This document shows, in pieces, positions 26,084-36,658 of a stretch of DNA of 64,000 nt. Within the stretch, counting starts at the first letter, position 1, and the number at the start of each line of letters is the position of its first letter. The DNA lies in the NCBI GenBank assembly GCA_036023115.1, contig JAYKKT010000048.1, forward strand, positions 9,400,501-9,464,500, given 5' to 3'. The position numbers and the translations under genes are program-made. The notes under the pieces are model-generated. The model had not been told where the DNA came from and did not search any database. It was given only the letters and a program-made list of their open reading frames with translations. Origin of the DNA: Brasenia schreberi (Eukaryota > Streptophyta > Magnoliopsida > Nymphaeales > Cabombaceae).

Positions 26084-26456
26084 CTCACACTCCTAATTTT
26101 GCTCGTGTGAAGAGCAACATCTCTCCTAGTTTCTACTAGGTGATATTTCAATCGAGAAATTCCACCACTCATAGTCATCACCTTCTCACAAAAATTACAT
26201 TTGATTTTAATCTCCTTCCCAAAATTGAAGTACCCTACTGCCATGTCATATCATCGTAATGAGATCGAGACTGCGTAGCACCCCTTCCTACCATCTTAAT
26301 TTACTACTTAAATATAATAAACTTGAAAATAAAAGCACTTCATAAATTGCCATAAACTTCATAAATCTCTAATCTTCATGTCATAACCCACCAAAACACT
26401 TAAAGAGTATCTCCTACTTCATAGATTGCCACAAATAAAACAAAAAAAATATTCAC
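26084..26456 (-). mobile_element. hAT transposon A, N-terminal BED zinc-finger part
   Basis: Minus-strand residues MAVGYFNFGKEIKIKCNFCEKVMTMSGGISRLKYHLVE (written here only to show the spacing C-x2-C then H) form a BED-type finger like that of copy B (CLFCEK...RISRLKHHLA). The stretch to 26456 is the upstream non-coding part. TTCAC at 26452-26456 may be one target-site copy for Copia 2, the other being CTCAC at 34497-34501. Confidence 0.65.
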
Positions 26457-26801
26457 TCTTTCGCCAAATCACAAATCAAGAATCACCAAGAGATAAATGT
26501 GCCAAATACACCAAACACTTGTGTTTAAACCCTATAAACCGAGTCAAAAGAAGAGCCAACAAAACACACCAAATATCAAAGAGTTGCAAAACAACTTATT
26601 TATTAAGGAATGAATAAGCTCTATTTATAGAGCAAGAGTGAAGTCAAAATACATAAATTTAGAGTGTATGGGAGAGAGTGTCCTAACGGCTATCTCAACT
26701 AGTCGTTGGAGCCCTAAGGCCTTGGCCAAAGCCCTATTGGTCTAGCAAGGTCAAGGTGGTCCACGGGCCCTAATGACTCGTAACTATTGCATGTTTTAAC
26801 A
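26457..26801 (-). repeat. 3' LTR of Copia 2
   Basis: Shares long blocks with 34240-34496, for example the plus-strand words AAATCACAAATCAAGAATCA and ACAACTTATTTATTAAGGAA. The distal end appears about 30 bp shorter than in the 5' LTR. Confidence 0.65.
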
Positions 26802-28407
26802 CCCCTCCTCAAGGTTACAATGTATAGACCGAAAGTTTGTCCAATAAAAAATGAAACTTAGGAGTTGCCAATGACTTGGTAAAAAAGTCACCAAGTTGTA
26901 GTTTCGAGAAGATGTAGCACAAGGTCAGCTTCTTCTTCAAACATTCTTCTTTGATAAAGCAGTGTTGTCTGACGCGTATCATATCGCGTATCGCTGGGCT
27001 CCACGATACGGGCGTATCGTATCATATCATATTTTAATATTAAAATAATACAAACATTAATAAAAAAAATAAAAATTAGTAAAAATCTGAAAAAAAAAAA
27101 AATTTCTGAAAAAATCTGGTAATTGCTTTAAATTCATATAATGTAAGTTTAGTACAGATTGAGCATTCAACATTGAACAATTGCATCCAAATTTACATAT
27201 TTTGAATCCAAAAAATGAAATACAGTTACATTTTACAAATTGTAATAAGGATCATCAACTAAATAATCTTCATCTTCTCCTTGTTGCAGATTCTCATCAT
27301 CATCATCAGCGACACCTTCTTCTTGGAAATCAAATTCTTAATCTCCTAATGTTGTTGTTGCGCTCCTTCCAAATTAATCCAGGCAATATCTTCTTCAGTT
27401 AGGAGGGCATTTTCTTCAGTGTTTTCCATAACCCAATCTTCTAATATATCAAAATTATCCAAACTTATTGGATCGAACGGGCTTTCTTCTCCATTTACTT
27501 TTTTTAATTGCCTACGACAAATAAAGATAAACAATTAGTAAATAATATTAACAATTGAAGACTGAAGTTAAACAATATTGAATTGAAAGTAATACAACAT
27601 TACCTTTCACGAAGGCGCATGTTACAACAAATATAAACTAAATCATTTAGTCTTTTATGTTCCAACCTGTTGCGCTTCTATGTATGGATGTGTTAATAAA
27701 CACTTCAATTTCTTTTACAACCTGTTGCACTACAGGTTTGACTTAAGACTCTCACTGCAAAATCTCTAAGGTTTGGGCAATCACTTCCAAACCTGTTCTA
27801 CCAAACATTTGTAAAAAAAGATAAACATTAGAGACATAATCTACAGTAATGTAAGATGCAACTTAAATATGAAAATAAACAATTTATCTCGATGCATAGT
27901 AGTGCGGTTGCGAATTACAACATGCAAACCCATCAAGTGAAGAGCATTATCATATATCTTCATCTCTCGATATATAGCATCTATTGTACTCTCATCAGGG
28001 ACTAATCTGTCGGTACAATCAATGATGCCTCGATTAACTTCACCGTCCCTTTTGAAGCTTACTGAGTACCTAAATGATGGGTTTAGATAATATGATGCTG
28101 TATGAATAGACTGATGCAATTGTTTATTTCATCTACTATCAATTATTTTCCACACGGGCACATAATCTCTCTTTTTTCCATTAAAGTTATTTGTAATTGC
28201 TTCTTTTGTCCAATCCATGACTTCATAAAGATAGCCCATAGATGGTTTCTCCTCGCTATCTGCCAATTTCAAAATCTTGACTAAAGGAAAGGTAATTCTC
28301 AACAATCTAACACATGCATTCCAAAATGTACTTCTGAAAACTGTCTCTCCAATCTCATTCAATTTTCTGTTTCTTCTATTTTGAGGCAACTCTGCAAAAT
28401 GTTGCCA

Positions 28408-28572
28408 CATCTCCTGATCGTACATAGTACAAATGCATGGTTATAGATGAATTTGGTGATATCTTAGTTGCAAATCGAGTTGTAGTTATACGAAGAAACT
28501 CTTTATCATCAGTATATCTCCTGATCGTACATAGTACAAATGCATGATTATAGATGAATTTGGTGATATCTT
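28408..28572. repeat. Local duplication in hAT B
   Basis: A 57-bp segment starting TCTCCTGATCGTACATAGTA is present at about 28410 and again about 108 bp later with one or two differences. It adds a second copy of a junction in the transposase region and breaks the frame. Confidence 0.75.
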
Positions 28573-28580
28573 AACAACAC

Positions 28581-29057
28581 TCAGTTGCTGATCTCATCCA
28601 TCTCATCAATATCCTCAAGGATGAGATCTAAACAATGGGCTGCGCATGGTGTCCAATAGAAAGTCCCATAAGTATCAACTAACTCCTTCCCAACTGCTTT
28701 GTAGTTAGCTGCATTATTTGTAATCAATTGGACTACATTCTCTAGCCCTGCCTCATGTATAACCTTATCAAATTCTTGTCGTAGGATATCTGCAGTGTGC
28801 CTCTCTTCTGACATATGTAGAGATCTCAAAAACATGAGTCCTTTAGGATAATATATAAGAAAGTTTAGCAATGTCCTTCCTCGCCTTTCTGTCCATCCAT
28901 CTGCCATGATAATACATCCCGTTTCCTTCCACGACTGTCTCAAAGTCGAACAATATTGTTGCACTTCAATGACGGTCTGATCTAATATCTTCCCTCTCAA
29001 CTTCTGATAAGAGGGCATTCTGTATCCTAGACCAATGTTAGTAATTGTATCTGCCAT
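28581..29057 (-). pseudogene. hAT transposase DUF659 core, open 158-aa piece
   Basis: This is the longest intact transposase piece. It contains the GCIIMADGWTERRGRTLLN block, a conserved LITNNAANYKAVG block and the CAAHCLDLILEDI block typical of plant hAT-type DUF659 proteins. The catalytic Asp in ADGW is present. It is isolated by frameshifts on both sides. Confidence 0.8.
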
Positions 29058-29355
29058 TGCTTGAAAATGAAAACTGTTTGCTTAATTAAATGGAATGCAT
29101 GCATCATAAAATCATCTCTCCACTGCAAGGTCATCATGCAGTTGTTTTGAAGCCATAGCAGCACGAATTTCAGGTTGAGCACCAGGTGTGGTGGAATGAG
29201 GAAAGAATGAATGTATGCTAGAAGAAGCTCTTCCTCTACTCCTTTCTGAACTTCCTCTTCTACCACCGCCAAAGTATTCAGCAACCCTCTTTCCCCTGTT
29301 AAGTGCTCGTCAACTGCTACTATCAACCTTTGTTCTACCATCTGAAGGCAAACTA

Positions 29356-29784
29356 TCAGTGAATCCAAATCCAGTGGCAGATCTCGAAATAATTCTTTTG
29401 TTGTCTCCTTTCTTGTATACTCTCAATCATCTGCAGGCATTGCCATTTAATATCTTCTGGCAAACTTCTAACTCTGCCTGTGCATGGAGCAACTTCTTTC
29501 TTGGTCCATGCTAGGTGGTGTTTCAACCTTGAAATTCTACCACTAACCACCTTTTCACAAAATAAGCATCTAGAACCATCCTCAACTGGTATACCCCACT
29601 GCCATGCCGGATCATAACACCGAGAATGAGAGTCTCTACCACCCCTTCCTGCCATCTCAACGGAGTACTTTAATTCAAACAAAAACCTAAAAATAAAAGC
29701 ACTTTGTAAATCCTCAATCTTCAAATAACACTCAAATGGAGTGTCTCCCACTTCATGAATGTAATAAAAATCGTATACACACAC
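29356..29784 (-). pseudogene. hAT transposase BED zinc finger, open piece
   Basis: The open frame includes the true N-terminus of the element's protein, starting MAGRGGRDSHSRCYDPAW, then RCLFCEKVVSGRISRLKHHLAW with the BED-type C-x2-C...H pattern. The upstream part of the open frame is not conserved with copy A. DNA binding to the element's ends is the usual role of this domain. Confidence 0.7.
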
Positions 29785-29904
29785 TTAATAACTTCATATT
29801 TTGTCATTCAAAAAAGAAAAATACGAAATAACACAAAAAAATATATATATAAAGGAAAAAAATGAAGAAAAACATTAAAAGTATACAAAAATCCGAGTTA
29901 GGAG

Positions 29905-30332
29905 GCTTGCACGGACATCGTAAAGCACGATTTTGGAGTTTTCAACACCAAGGAGGTGAAAAACGACTCTTAGGGAGCTTAAAGCACTCAAAGGGAGAGA
30001 GGAAACCCGCGAAAAACGTAGGTTTCCGTTCGGCCAGGGACCCTTATGGAGGTATGTCATTTTTTATCACTTTTTGTGATAATCATGTCATCTATATACA
30101 AAAACAATATTACAATGCTTGCACGGATACCGTAGAGCACGATTTTGGAGCTTTCAACACCAAGGAGGTGAAAAACGGTTCTTAGGGAGCTTAAAGCACT
30201 CAAAGGGAGAGAGGAAACTCGCGAAAAATGCGGGTTTCCGTTCGGTCGGGGACCCTTATGGAGGTATGTCATTTTTTATCACTTTTTGTGATAATCATGT
30301 CATCTATATACAAAAACAATATTACAATGCCT
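29905..30332. repeat. Tandem duplication of ~212 bp across the hAT B / Copia 2 junction
   Basis: Unit 1 (29905-30116) and unit 2 (30117-30332) both contain the outer hAT end (GCTTGCACGG to GGACCC) followed by Copia 2 RT sequence with the YIDDMIITKSDKK motif on the minus strand. The junction was therefore formed first and duplicated afterwards. The units differ at several positions, so the event is not very recent. Confidence 0.8.
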
Positions 30333-30835
30333 GCATTTGACTTCCTTACAAATAATACTGTGTCATTATAACAAGATAAAAAATTATGAGCATGCATAAA
30401 GCTTTCAAATATGTCAGACTAAGCCTTAGGTGCTTGCTTAAGACTATACAAAGCTTTTCGTAACTTAAGAACATGATTTTTGGGAACGTATAATCTTGAA
30501 GAGGAATCATATAACTCTCTTCATTTAGGTTGTCGTTCAATAATGCTTTGTTAACATCTAATTGAAAAACTGTCTTATTTCTAATAGCACTAAGAGTTAT
30601 TAAAATTCTTATGGTTGTCATTCTAGCAATCATAACAAGGGTTTCTTCATAGTCTATTCCGTATTATTGAGTATACTCTTTAGCTACTAATCTGGCTTTA
30701 TATCTTTATATTGTGCCATCACTATGTGTTTTTACTTTGTATACCCATCTACCCATTTCACTATACCTTTGGCTTGATTATATAAGTTGAGTTCTTTTAT
30801 TTGTAAAATAGAAGAAATAAGATTTTTTCTTTGTG

Positions 30836-32145
30836 GTTTAAATGTTTCCATTCAGAATTGTGCGAATTATTGAGGTATCAAGTTAATGAGCCATACTATG
30901 AAATTGTGGGAAAGAATTATCGAACGTAGGTTAAGACAAGTATCAAGTACAACAAAAAACTAATTTGGATTCATGCCAGGCAGATCTACTATTGAAGCGA
31001 TTCACCTTTTGAGACGTTTTATGGAACATTTTAGACCAAAAAAGAAAGACCTTCACATGATATTTATTGATCTAGAAAAAGCTTACGATAGGGTATCGAG
31101 GGAGGTTCTTTGGAGAACAAGATATCCCATTGACATACGTTAACCTTATAAGAGACATGTACGATGTGCAAAAATATGTGTGAGGACTCATGAAGGAACG
31201 AGAGACTTCTTTGAGGTTAATATTGGGTTATATCAATGATAAACTTTAAGTCCATACTTATTTATAATGGTGATAGATGAGTTAACAAAACATATTCAAG
31301 ATTAAGTGCCTTGGTGTATGTTATTTGCAGATGACATTGTCTTAGTGGAAGAGTCTAAGGAAAAAGTTAATAGAAAATTGGAACTATGGAGAGAAGCATT
31401 AGAAAGCAAAGGCCTCCAACTTAGTAGAACAAAGACATAGTATATGAAATGTAAGTTTGATGATTTGGTTACTTTAGAGGACATAGAAATTAAAATTGGC
31501 ACACATTATATCCCCCAAAAGGAAAGTTTTAAACACTTAGGGTCAATTTTTCAAAGTGATGGAAGAATTGATGGAGATGTTACACATAGAATTAATGTTG
31601 GTTGGTTAAAATGGTGAGGAGCATCATGAATTCTTTGTGATAAGAAGATACCATTAAAGTTAAAAGGCAAATATTATAGAGCAGCAATTAGACCTACCAT
31701 GTTTTATGGTTATGAGTGTTGGGTAGTTAATCATCAACATGTACAAAAGATGTCTGTGACAGAAATTAAGATGTTGAGATTGAGTGGTCATACAAGAAAA
31801 GATCGTATACATAATGAGGGTATTAGAAACAAAATTATGAGTGACACCAATAGAGGATAAAATGAGAGAATATTGTTTAAGATGGTTTGAACATATAGAA
31901 AAAAGATCAGAAGAAGAACCTGTAAAAAGGTATGAAAAACTAAATTTGGAAAGTATTAAAAGAGGTAGAGGACGACCACAAAAGTGTTATAAAGAAACAA
32001 TAAAGAATGATCTAGCTTATTGTGAGTTAACTGCTAACATGGCACATGACAGAGCACTGTGGAAACAAATAATCCATGTAGTGGACCCCGTCTAGTATGG
32101 AAAAAGGCTTAGTTATAGTTGTAGTTGTTGTTAGTTTAAATGTTT
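30836..32145 (+). mobile_element. RTE LINE copy 3 with 12-bp target-site duplication
   Basis: The insert 30848-32133 is flanked by GTTTAAATGTTT at 30836-30847 and 32134-32145. It is truncated at the 5' end within the RT domain ([20 protein letters not shown] near 30975), carries [15 protein letters not shown] near 31325 and ends with a short TTG-type tail. There are several stops and a deletion near 31110. It sits inside Copia 2 in the opposite orientation. Confidence 0.85.
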
Positions 32146-33041
32146 TAGAAGACACAAATCTTTGTGGTCTTGGAATTCTATGAGGTAGTCCAATATTTTC
32201 TTGCTCTCTAGGTCTTCTAGCATAGTGTAAAGGAAAATGTTCTATAATAATGTGAGATTCCATTTCTCTCGTTTCTATATCCGTGTGTTCATCTTGGTGC
32301 CTTGAATCAATGGTTTATTCTCTATCACTATCTTCATTCTCACTATCTTCTAAATTTGTAAAGTTATTTAGAAAGGGATATTTTTCTTTATGTTCAATGT
32401 TAGAGCTATAGTAATAGTTGTCTTCCAAAAATCTCACTCTCTTGATACATAAAGTTTATCTTCTTTGGGATTAAAACAATTATAAACCTTTTTGTCAATA
32501 TCGTAACCTAAAAAGACACACTCGGAAGATAATTTATCATTTTTATCCGTATAGACAAAACATTTACAACCAAAAACTCTTATCTAATCATCCTACGAAA
32601 TGTCAAAAAACTTTTAAACAATAGGAGTAGGTCCCAAAACATCAGTAAGAACCAATTTAAAAGGTTTATTTACAATAAAATTTCTCTCACCGAAAGGCAT
32701 ATGATGCAATTTTTAAAGAATACATTCTTCACAAACAAAATCTTTATCTATACATGTATTACACAATTATGTTCAAAATTTTGTATGATCAAATTGTCCA
32801 TTTTGTATGGTCCATTTTCTCTATGGCCTTGTCTAATCACTTTCTTCGATAGGTGATCCGACACCACACAATTTTTGGATGAAAAAGTAACTATACAATC
32901 ATTGTCACAAATTTAAGCAACAAAAAATAAATTTTGATTGAGTTTTGGTAAAAGGCTTACATTGGGTACTTTGGAACCTGGCTTTCTAAATTTCCAATTT
33001 CATTTACTTAGAGTTTTATACCATTAATCGGAAAAACATGC

Positions 33042-33473
33042 TTATTTGATGTCTTTTGACAAGTGTTTTCCAAAAAACTCTTTGTATGTGTCATGTGAAA
33101 AGACGCACCCGAATCTAAAAATCAAGAGAATTTGTGGAGAGTGCATTCCCGGATATGCTAGCTTTCTCTTTAAACATTTCTTCAATATAAACCTTGATGT
33201 TTGGAGGTAGTGCTCCTTTCTCCTTCTCTTCCTGGACGGCCGCATTATTGATTTTTCTCATTAAAAGGGGACAATAATTCTTGATGTGCTCATTCTCCTT
33301 GCAATAGTGATAGATAATATTCTTGTTGGGCTATGGAGTATGGGCTTCATGATTGTCTTGTCTTGTCCTTCAAAATGTGGTGGTTTGTATGTCCTTAGAT
33401 TTGCTCTCGGTTTAGAGGTAGGAAGAACGATCTTCTTGTAAATATTAAGGTTTCTCAATATAGTTTCTTCCAT
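33042..33473 (-). pseudogene. Copia 2 gag end and protease remnants
   Basis: Minus-strand translation around 33270-33310 gives YHYCKENEHIKNYC, a zinc knuckle whose first Cys is His. Further on, RFGCVFSHDTYKEF resembles a decayed protease active-site block. Frames are broken. Confidence 0.5.
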
Positions 33474-34209
33474 AACTAGATCGGCAAGAAAACTATCATT
33501 CTTAGGTCTTTTTCTATGAATTCTATGAATTAAAGTGAATCTTATATTTTCAAATTATTCTCTTAGACCCTTCAAAAACAAAAAGAAGTATTGAATCTAT
33601 TGATTGTAAGATATTGAAATTCATCTAGTTTTGAAGTTTTTAAAATTTGTCAAAACTTCATAGTTGACTCCATAATTCCGAAAATTCATTGCGATAAGTT
33701 AAACATTATTATTTTTTTCATTAAGTCAATTTGGAAAACAAAGTTATCTTGAGAATGAATTTTCTTTAAGTATTCTCATGTTTCAATGCATTTTCAAGAA
33801 TATTTACTCTATTGCGAAGTTTTTCATCTATATTTTGACAAATAATTTAAGTAATTTTTGCATTTATTTTTTTTCACTTTTTCACATTTTGTTTATAATT
33901 TTCTTGGGCTTTGATGATATCATCTTCATTAAGCTCATCAATTTTCAAAATCGATTCTTGGACAATACCATCCATGTAATCCCAATAATCTTTTGATAAG
34001 AAATATTTTTCCATTGTTCTTATTCAACTTTGATAGTTATTTGAGTTAAGCAAACAACGAAACACCTAATTCTTCTCACAAAGATAAGTTTTTGAATATT
34101 ACCTTAACCTTGGAATATCAAAAGTATGAACACAAGACTTGCTTCAAGTTGGATACACTTCTTAATGCAACCGTGTCTGATGATATTCGTTCGAATAGGT
34201 TCTCATACC

Positions 34210-34496
34210 ATATAAGAATGACTCTTTTAACTTAAAGAGTTTTCGTCAAATCACAAATCAAGAATCACCAAAAGATCAATCCGCCAAATACACTAAACAC
34301 TCGGTGTTTAAACCCAAAAATCGAGTCAAAAGAAGAGCCAATGAAACAAACCACATATCAAAAAGCTGCAAAAACAACTTATTTATTAAGGAATGAATCA
34401 GGGAACTGGATGACCAATCCCCAACAGCTAGTTGGGGGCCCTAAGACCCTAGTCTCCACGTGACCTAATGGCCCGTGCCTATTACATGTTTTAACA
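34210..34496 (-). repeat. 5' LTR of Copia 2
   Basis: Starts TGTTAAAACATGTAATAGGC on the minus strand and runs to the primer-binding site. Homologous to 26457-26801 with moderate divergence, so the element is older than a few recent insertions in the window. Confidence 0.65.
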
Positions 34497-34790
34497 CTCA
34501 CTTCATATATTGTTATTAAAAAAAAAAACAAATAATACAAGAAGATGCAAAATACATAGAGAAAAAGAGCAAAAAACCGTATACTACAACCACTAGATTG
34601 CTCTTATTGTCGCCGTCGGAGTGATCGTGCCATTGGAGACTGTTGGAGATGCTTGTTCCTAATCTGAAGTCGTGGTAGAGCGGTTGGAACACTCAAATAG
34701 AAGCCACAAACCCCACAAAAATGCGAGCTTATGTTCGGGTGGGGTGGGGGTTTAAAACAAATAGGGCGTATGGGTGGGGTGGGAGGTCAA
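34497..34790 (-). mobile_element. hAT transposon A, outer end beyond Copia 2
   Basis: From 34497 the sequence (CTTCATATATTGTTATTAAAA and onwards) matches the outer non-coding part of hAT B (about 29785-30045): both have AGCGGTTGGAACACTCAAAT-like and AGCTTAAAGCACTCAAAG-like words followed by a purine-rich terminal part. This confirms that Copia 2 was inserted into hAT A. The actual terminus is not seen; RTE copy 4 begins close by. Confidence 0.5.
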
Positions 34791-35801
34791 CCTTAAGTCC
34801 ATACTTATTTATAATTGATTGATGAGTTAACAAAACATATTCAAGATAAAGTACCTTGGTGTATTTTATTTGTAAATGACATTGTGTTAGTGGAGGAGAC
34901 TAAGGAAAAAGTTAATAGAAAATTGAAACTATGGAGAGAAACATTAGAAAGCAAAGGCCTTCGACTTAGTAGAACAAAGACAAAATATATGGAATGTAAG
35001 TTTGGTCATTTGGTTACTTCAGAGGACATGGAAATTAAAATTGGCACACATTGCATTCCCCAAAAGGAAGGTCTTAAATACCTAGGGTCAATTTTTCAGA
35101 GTGATGGAAGAATTGATGGAGATGTTACGCATAGAATTATAATCCATGTTATCGTGTGCTAACATGGCACATGATAGGGATATGTGGAAACAAAGAATCC
35201 ATGTAGCCGACTCCGTCTAGTATGGGAAAAGGCTTAGTTGTTGTTGTTGTTGTTGTTATTACGCATAAAATTAATGCTGGTTGGTTAAAATGGAGAGGAA
35301 CATAAGGTATTCTTTGTGATAAGAAGATACCATTAAAGTTAAAAGGTAAATATTATAGAGCAACAATTAGACCTGCCATGTTTTATGGTTATGAGTGTTG
35401 GGCAGTTAATCATCAACATGTACAAAAGATGTCTATGACAGAAATGAAGATGTTGAGATTGATGAGTGGTAAATTAAGAAAAGACCGTATACATAATGAG
35501 GGTATTAGAAACAAATTAGGAGTGACACCAATAGAGGATAAAATGAGAATATCGTTTAAGAGTTTGGACATATAGAAAGAAGATAAGAAGAAGAACGTGT
35601 AAGAAGGTATGAAAAACTAAATTTGGAAAGTATTAAAAGAGGTAGAGGACGACCACAAAAGTGTTGGAAAGAAACAATAAAGAATGATCTAGCTTATTGT
35701 GAGTTCACTGCTAACATGACACATGATAGGGCTCTGTGGAAACAAAGAATCCATGTTGCCGACTCCGTCTAGTATGGGAAAAGGCTTAGTTGTTGTTGTT
35801 G
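34791..35801 (+). mobile_element. RTE LINE copy 4, 5'-truncated, with a nested RTE tail
   Basis: It begins within RT ([17 protein letters not shown]), has LFVNDIVLVEE where other copies have LFADD, so the catalytic Asp pair is damaged, and continues to the TTG tail at about 35788-35801. A second RTE fragment is inserted at 35140-35258. The last part contains frameshifts around 35560. Confidence 0.8.
35125..35273 (+). mobile_element. 119-bp RTE 3' fragment nested in RTE copy 4
   Basis: The insert 35140-35258 contains the final ~100 bp of the family and a TTG tail. Its flanks are TTACGCATAGAATTA (35125-35139) and TTACGCATAAAATTA (35259-35273), 14 of 15 identical, a target-site duplication. This shows insertion of one family member into another. 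Confidence 0.85.
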
Positions 35802-36265
35802 TTGCTGCTGTTTGGATAAAGAGTAAGATAAATTCTATTGATATCTGGTGTCTCACTTTTTAGGACTTGCTGTGTCCGGCACTTCATACAATGTCAAGAC
35901 TGCCGTGTTCGTATCCAAGTAACATAGACTCACTGTTTTGAAATAACAGAGAGTGCCTTCTTGAGATTAAAAGAAATGGCACTAAGATGCTTGTAAGGCC
36001 CACGTCCACTAGATAGGATAGATATTGTTAGCGGATAGATATTGTTGGTGATGACCACATAAGATGCAGACATATGCACCAAGTTTTGATAAACTGAATT
36101 GGTGCAAGTATGTTGATCACTTGATCGTTTGTTTACCTAGTGGTGTCCATTGGGCGCATCAAGGTAAGTGGATTAGTGTTCAACCGAGAGCCTTCATTGC
36201 AGCTGAAACCTTCTGACTTTATGTTTAAGAGACATGTCTAATATTTTTAACTTTTAATTAAAATG
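35802..36265. other. Intergenic DNA upstream of the MYB-CC gene
   Basis: No coding exon is recognised. Leader exons of the MYB-CC gene may lie here or further downstream, since the first coding exon follows a splice acceptor at 36646. Confidence 0.4.
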
Positions 36266-36452
36266 GTGAAAATGTTAAAAGAGGAAGAGGAAAACCGCGA
36301 AAGTGTTGGAACAAAACAATAAAGAATGGTCTAGCTTTTGTTGAGTTAGGTGTTAGCATGACACATAATGAAGCTCTGTGGAAACAAAGAATCCATGTTA
36401 CCGACCCCATCTAGTATGTGAAAAGGCTTAGTTGCTGCTGTTGTTGTTGTGG
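36266..36452 (+). mobile_element. RTE LINE copy 5, 3' fragment
   Basis: Starts within the C-terminal domain (VKRGRGKPRKCWN) and ends with the family block and TTG tail (36431-36452). It lies about 200 bp upstream of the first coding exon of the MYB-CC gene, perhaps within a 5' UTR intron. Confidence 0.8.
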
Positions 36453-36658
36453 GGGATAATATATTTATTTTTTCTTGAAGTTTCAACAAGCATATGAGGT
36501 CCTGACAGTATGCAGCTTAATAAATGGTTAACATGCTACTGTGGATCCTTAGTTTGTGGGGTCCTTTTTGATGCCAAAAACGATGTTAGCTTATCAGGTC
36601 TCCGGGAAACGCAATAAAACTTGCACTATTGTTTATGTTCTTGCAGCGTGTGGAACAT

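Larger units (their letters stand above)
20491..26088 (+). mobile_element. Copia LTR retrotransposon 1, with CTCAC target-site duplication
   Basis: 5' LTR 20496-20849 and 3' LTR 25721-26083, about 360 bp each, are clearly homologous over their length. A primer-binding site TGGTATCAGAGCC (initiator tRNA-Met type) begins at 20850, and a purine tract GAGGGGGG precedes the 3' LTR. CTCAC flanks both ends (20491-20495, 26084-26088). Inside, on the plus strand, are protease remnants (WIINLGASFHM), a gag-pre-integrase block (LLWHKRLGHLNAQTLYQ), integrase remnants, an integrase C-terminal part (LHIFGCKCFVY, VFLGYG) and the start of RT (EYGIDYEDTFA, VARMTTVRTLIAV). After that only the RNase H end (YVTQEHLQGN, LADVFTKSL) remains. 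No gag zinc knuckle is seen. It is dead. Confidence 0.85.
26960..30045 (-). mobile_element. hAT transposon B, full transposase order but broken
   Basis: It begins with terminus CAGTGTTGTCTGACGCG and subterminal GTATCGTAT words, and its other end lies at about 30045 within a tandem duplication. On the minus strand: BED zinc finger (29480-29660; CLFCEK, RLKHHLAW), the pre-core segment, DUF659 core (28581-29057; CIIMADGWTERRGRTLLNFL, LITNNAANYKAVG, WTPCAAHCLDLILEDI), a further segment (28129-28425; LRITFPLVKILKLADS) and the acidic C-terminus (27346-27534). At least five frame breaks separate these. The expected inverted terminal repeat at the 30-kb end was not found. Confidence 0.75.
26457..34496 (-). 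mobile_element. Copia LTR retrotransposon 2 (minus strand), interrupted by hAT B and an RTE
   Basis: 3' LTR about 26457-26801 and 5' LTR about 34210-34496 are homologous and start TGTTAAAACATG on the minus strand. The purine tract GAGGAGGGG adjoins the 3' LTR; a primer-binding site like TGGTATGAGAACC lies at about 34196-34208. Internal minus-strand parts, in order: zinc knuckle (YCKENEHIKNYC) near 33.3 kb, protease remnant near 33.1 kb, integrase C-terminal part near 32.5 kb, RT start (ARMTTIRILITLSAIRNK, FQLDVNKALLNDNL) at 30346-30633, the YIDDMII motif near 30.1-30.3 kb, and the RNase H end (DFFTKSLATPKF) near 26.86 kb. hAT B replaces the DNA between the last two. Not functional. Confidence 0.75.
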
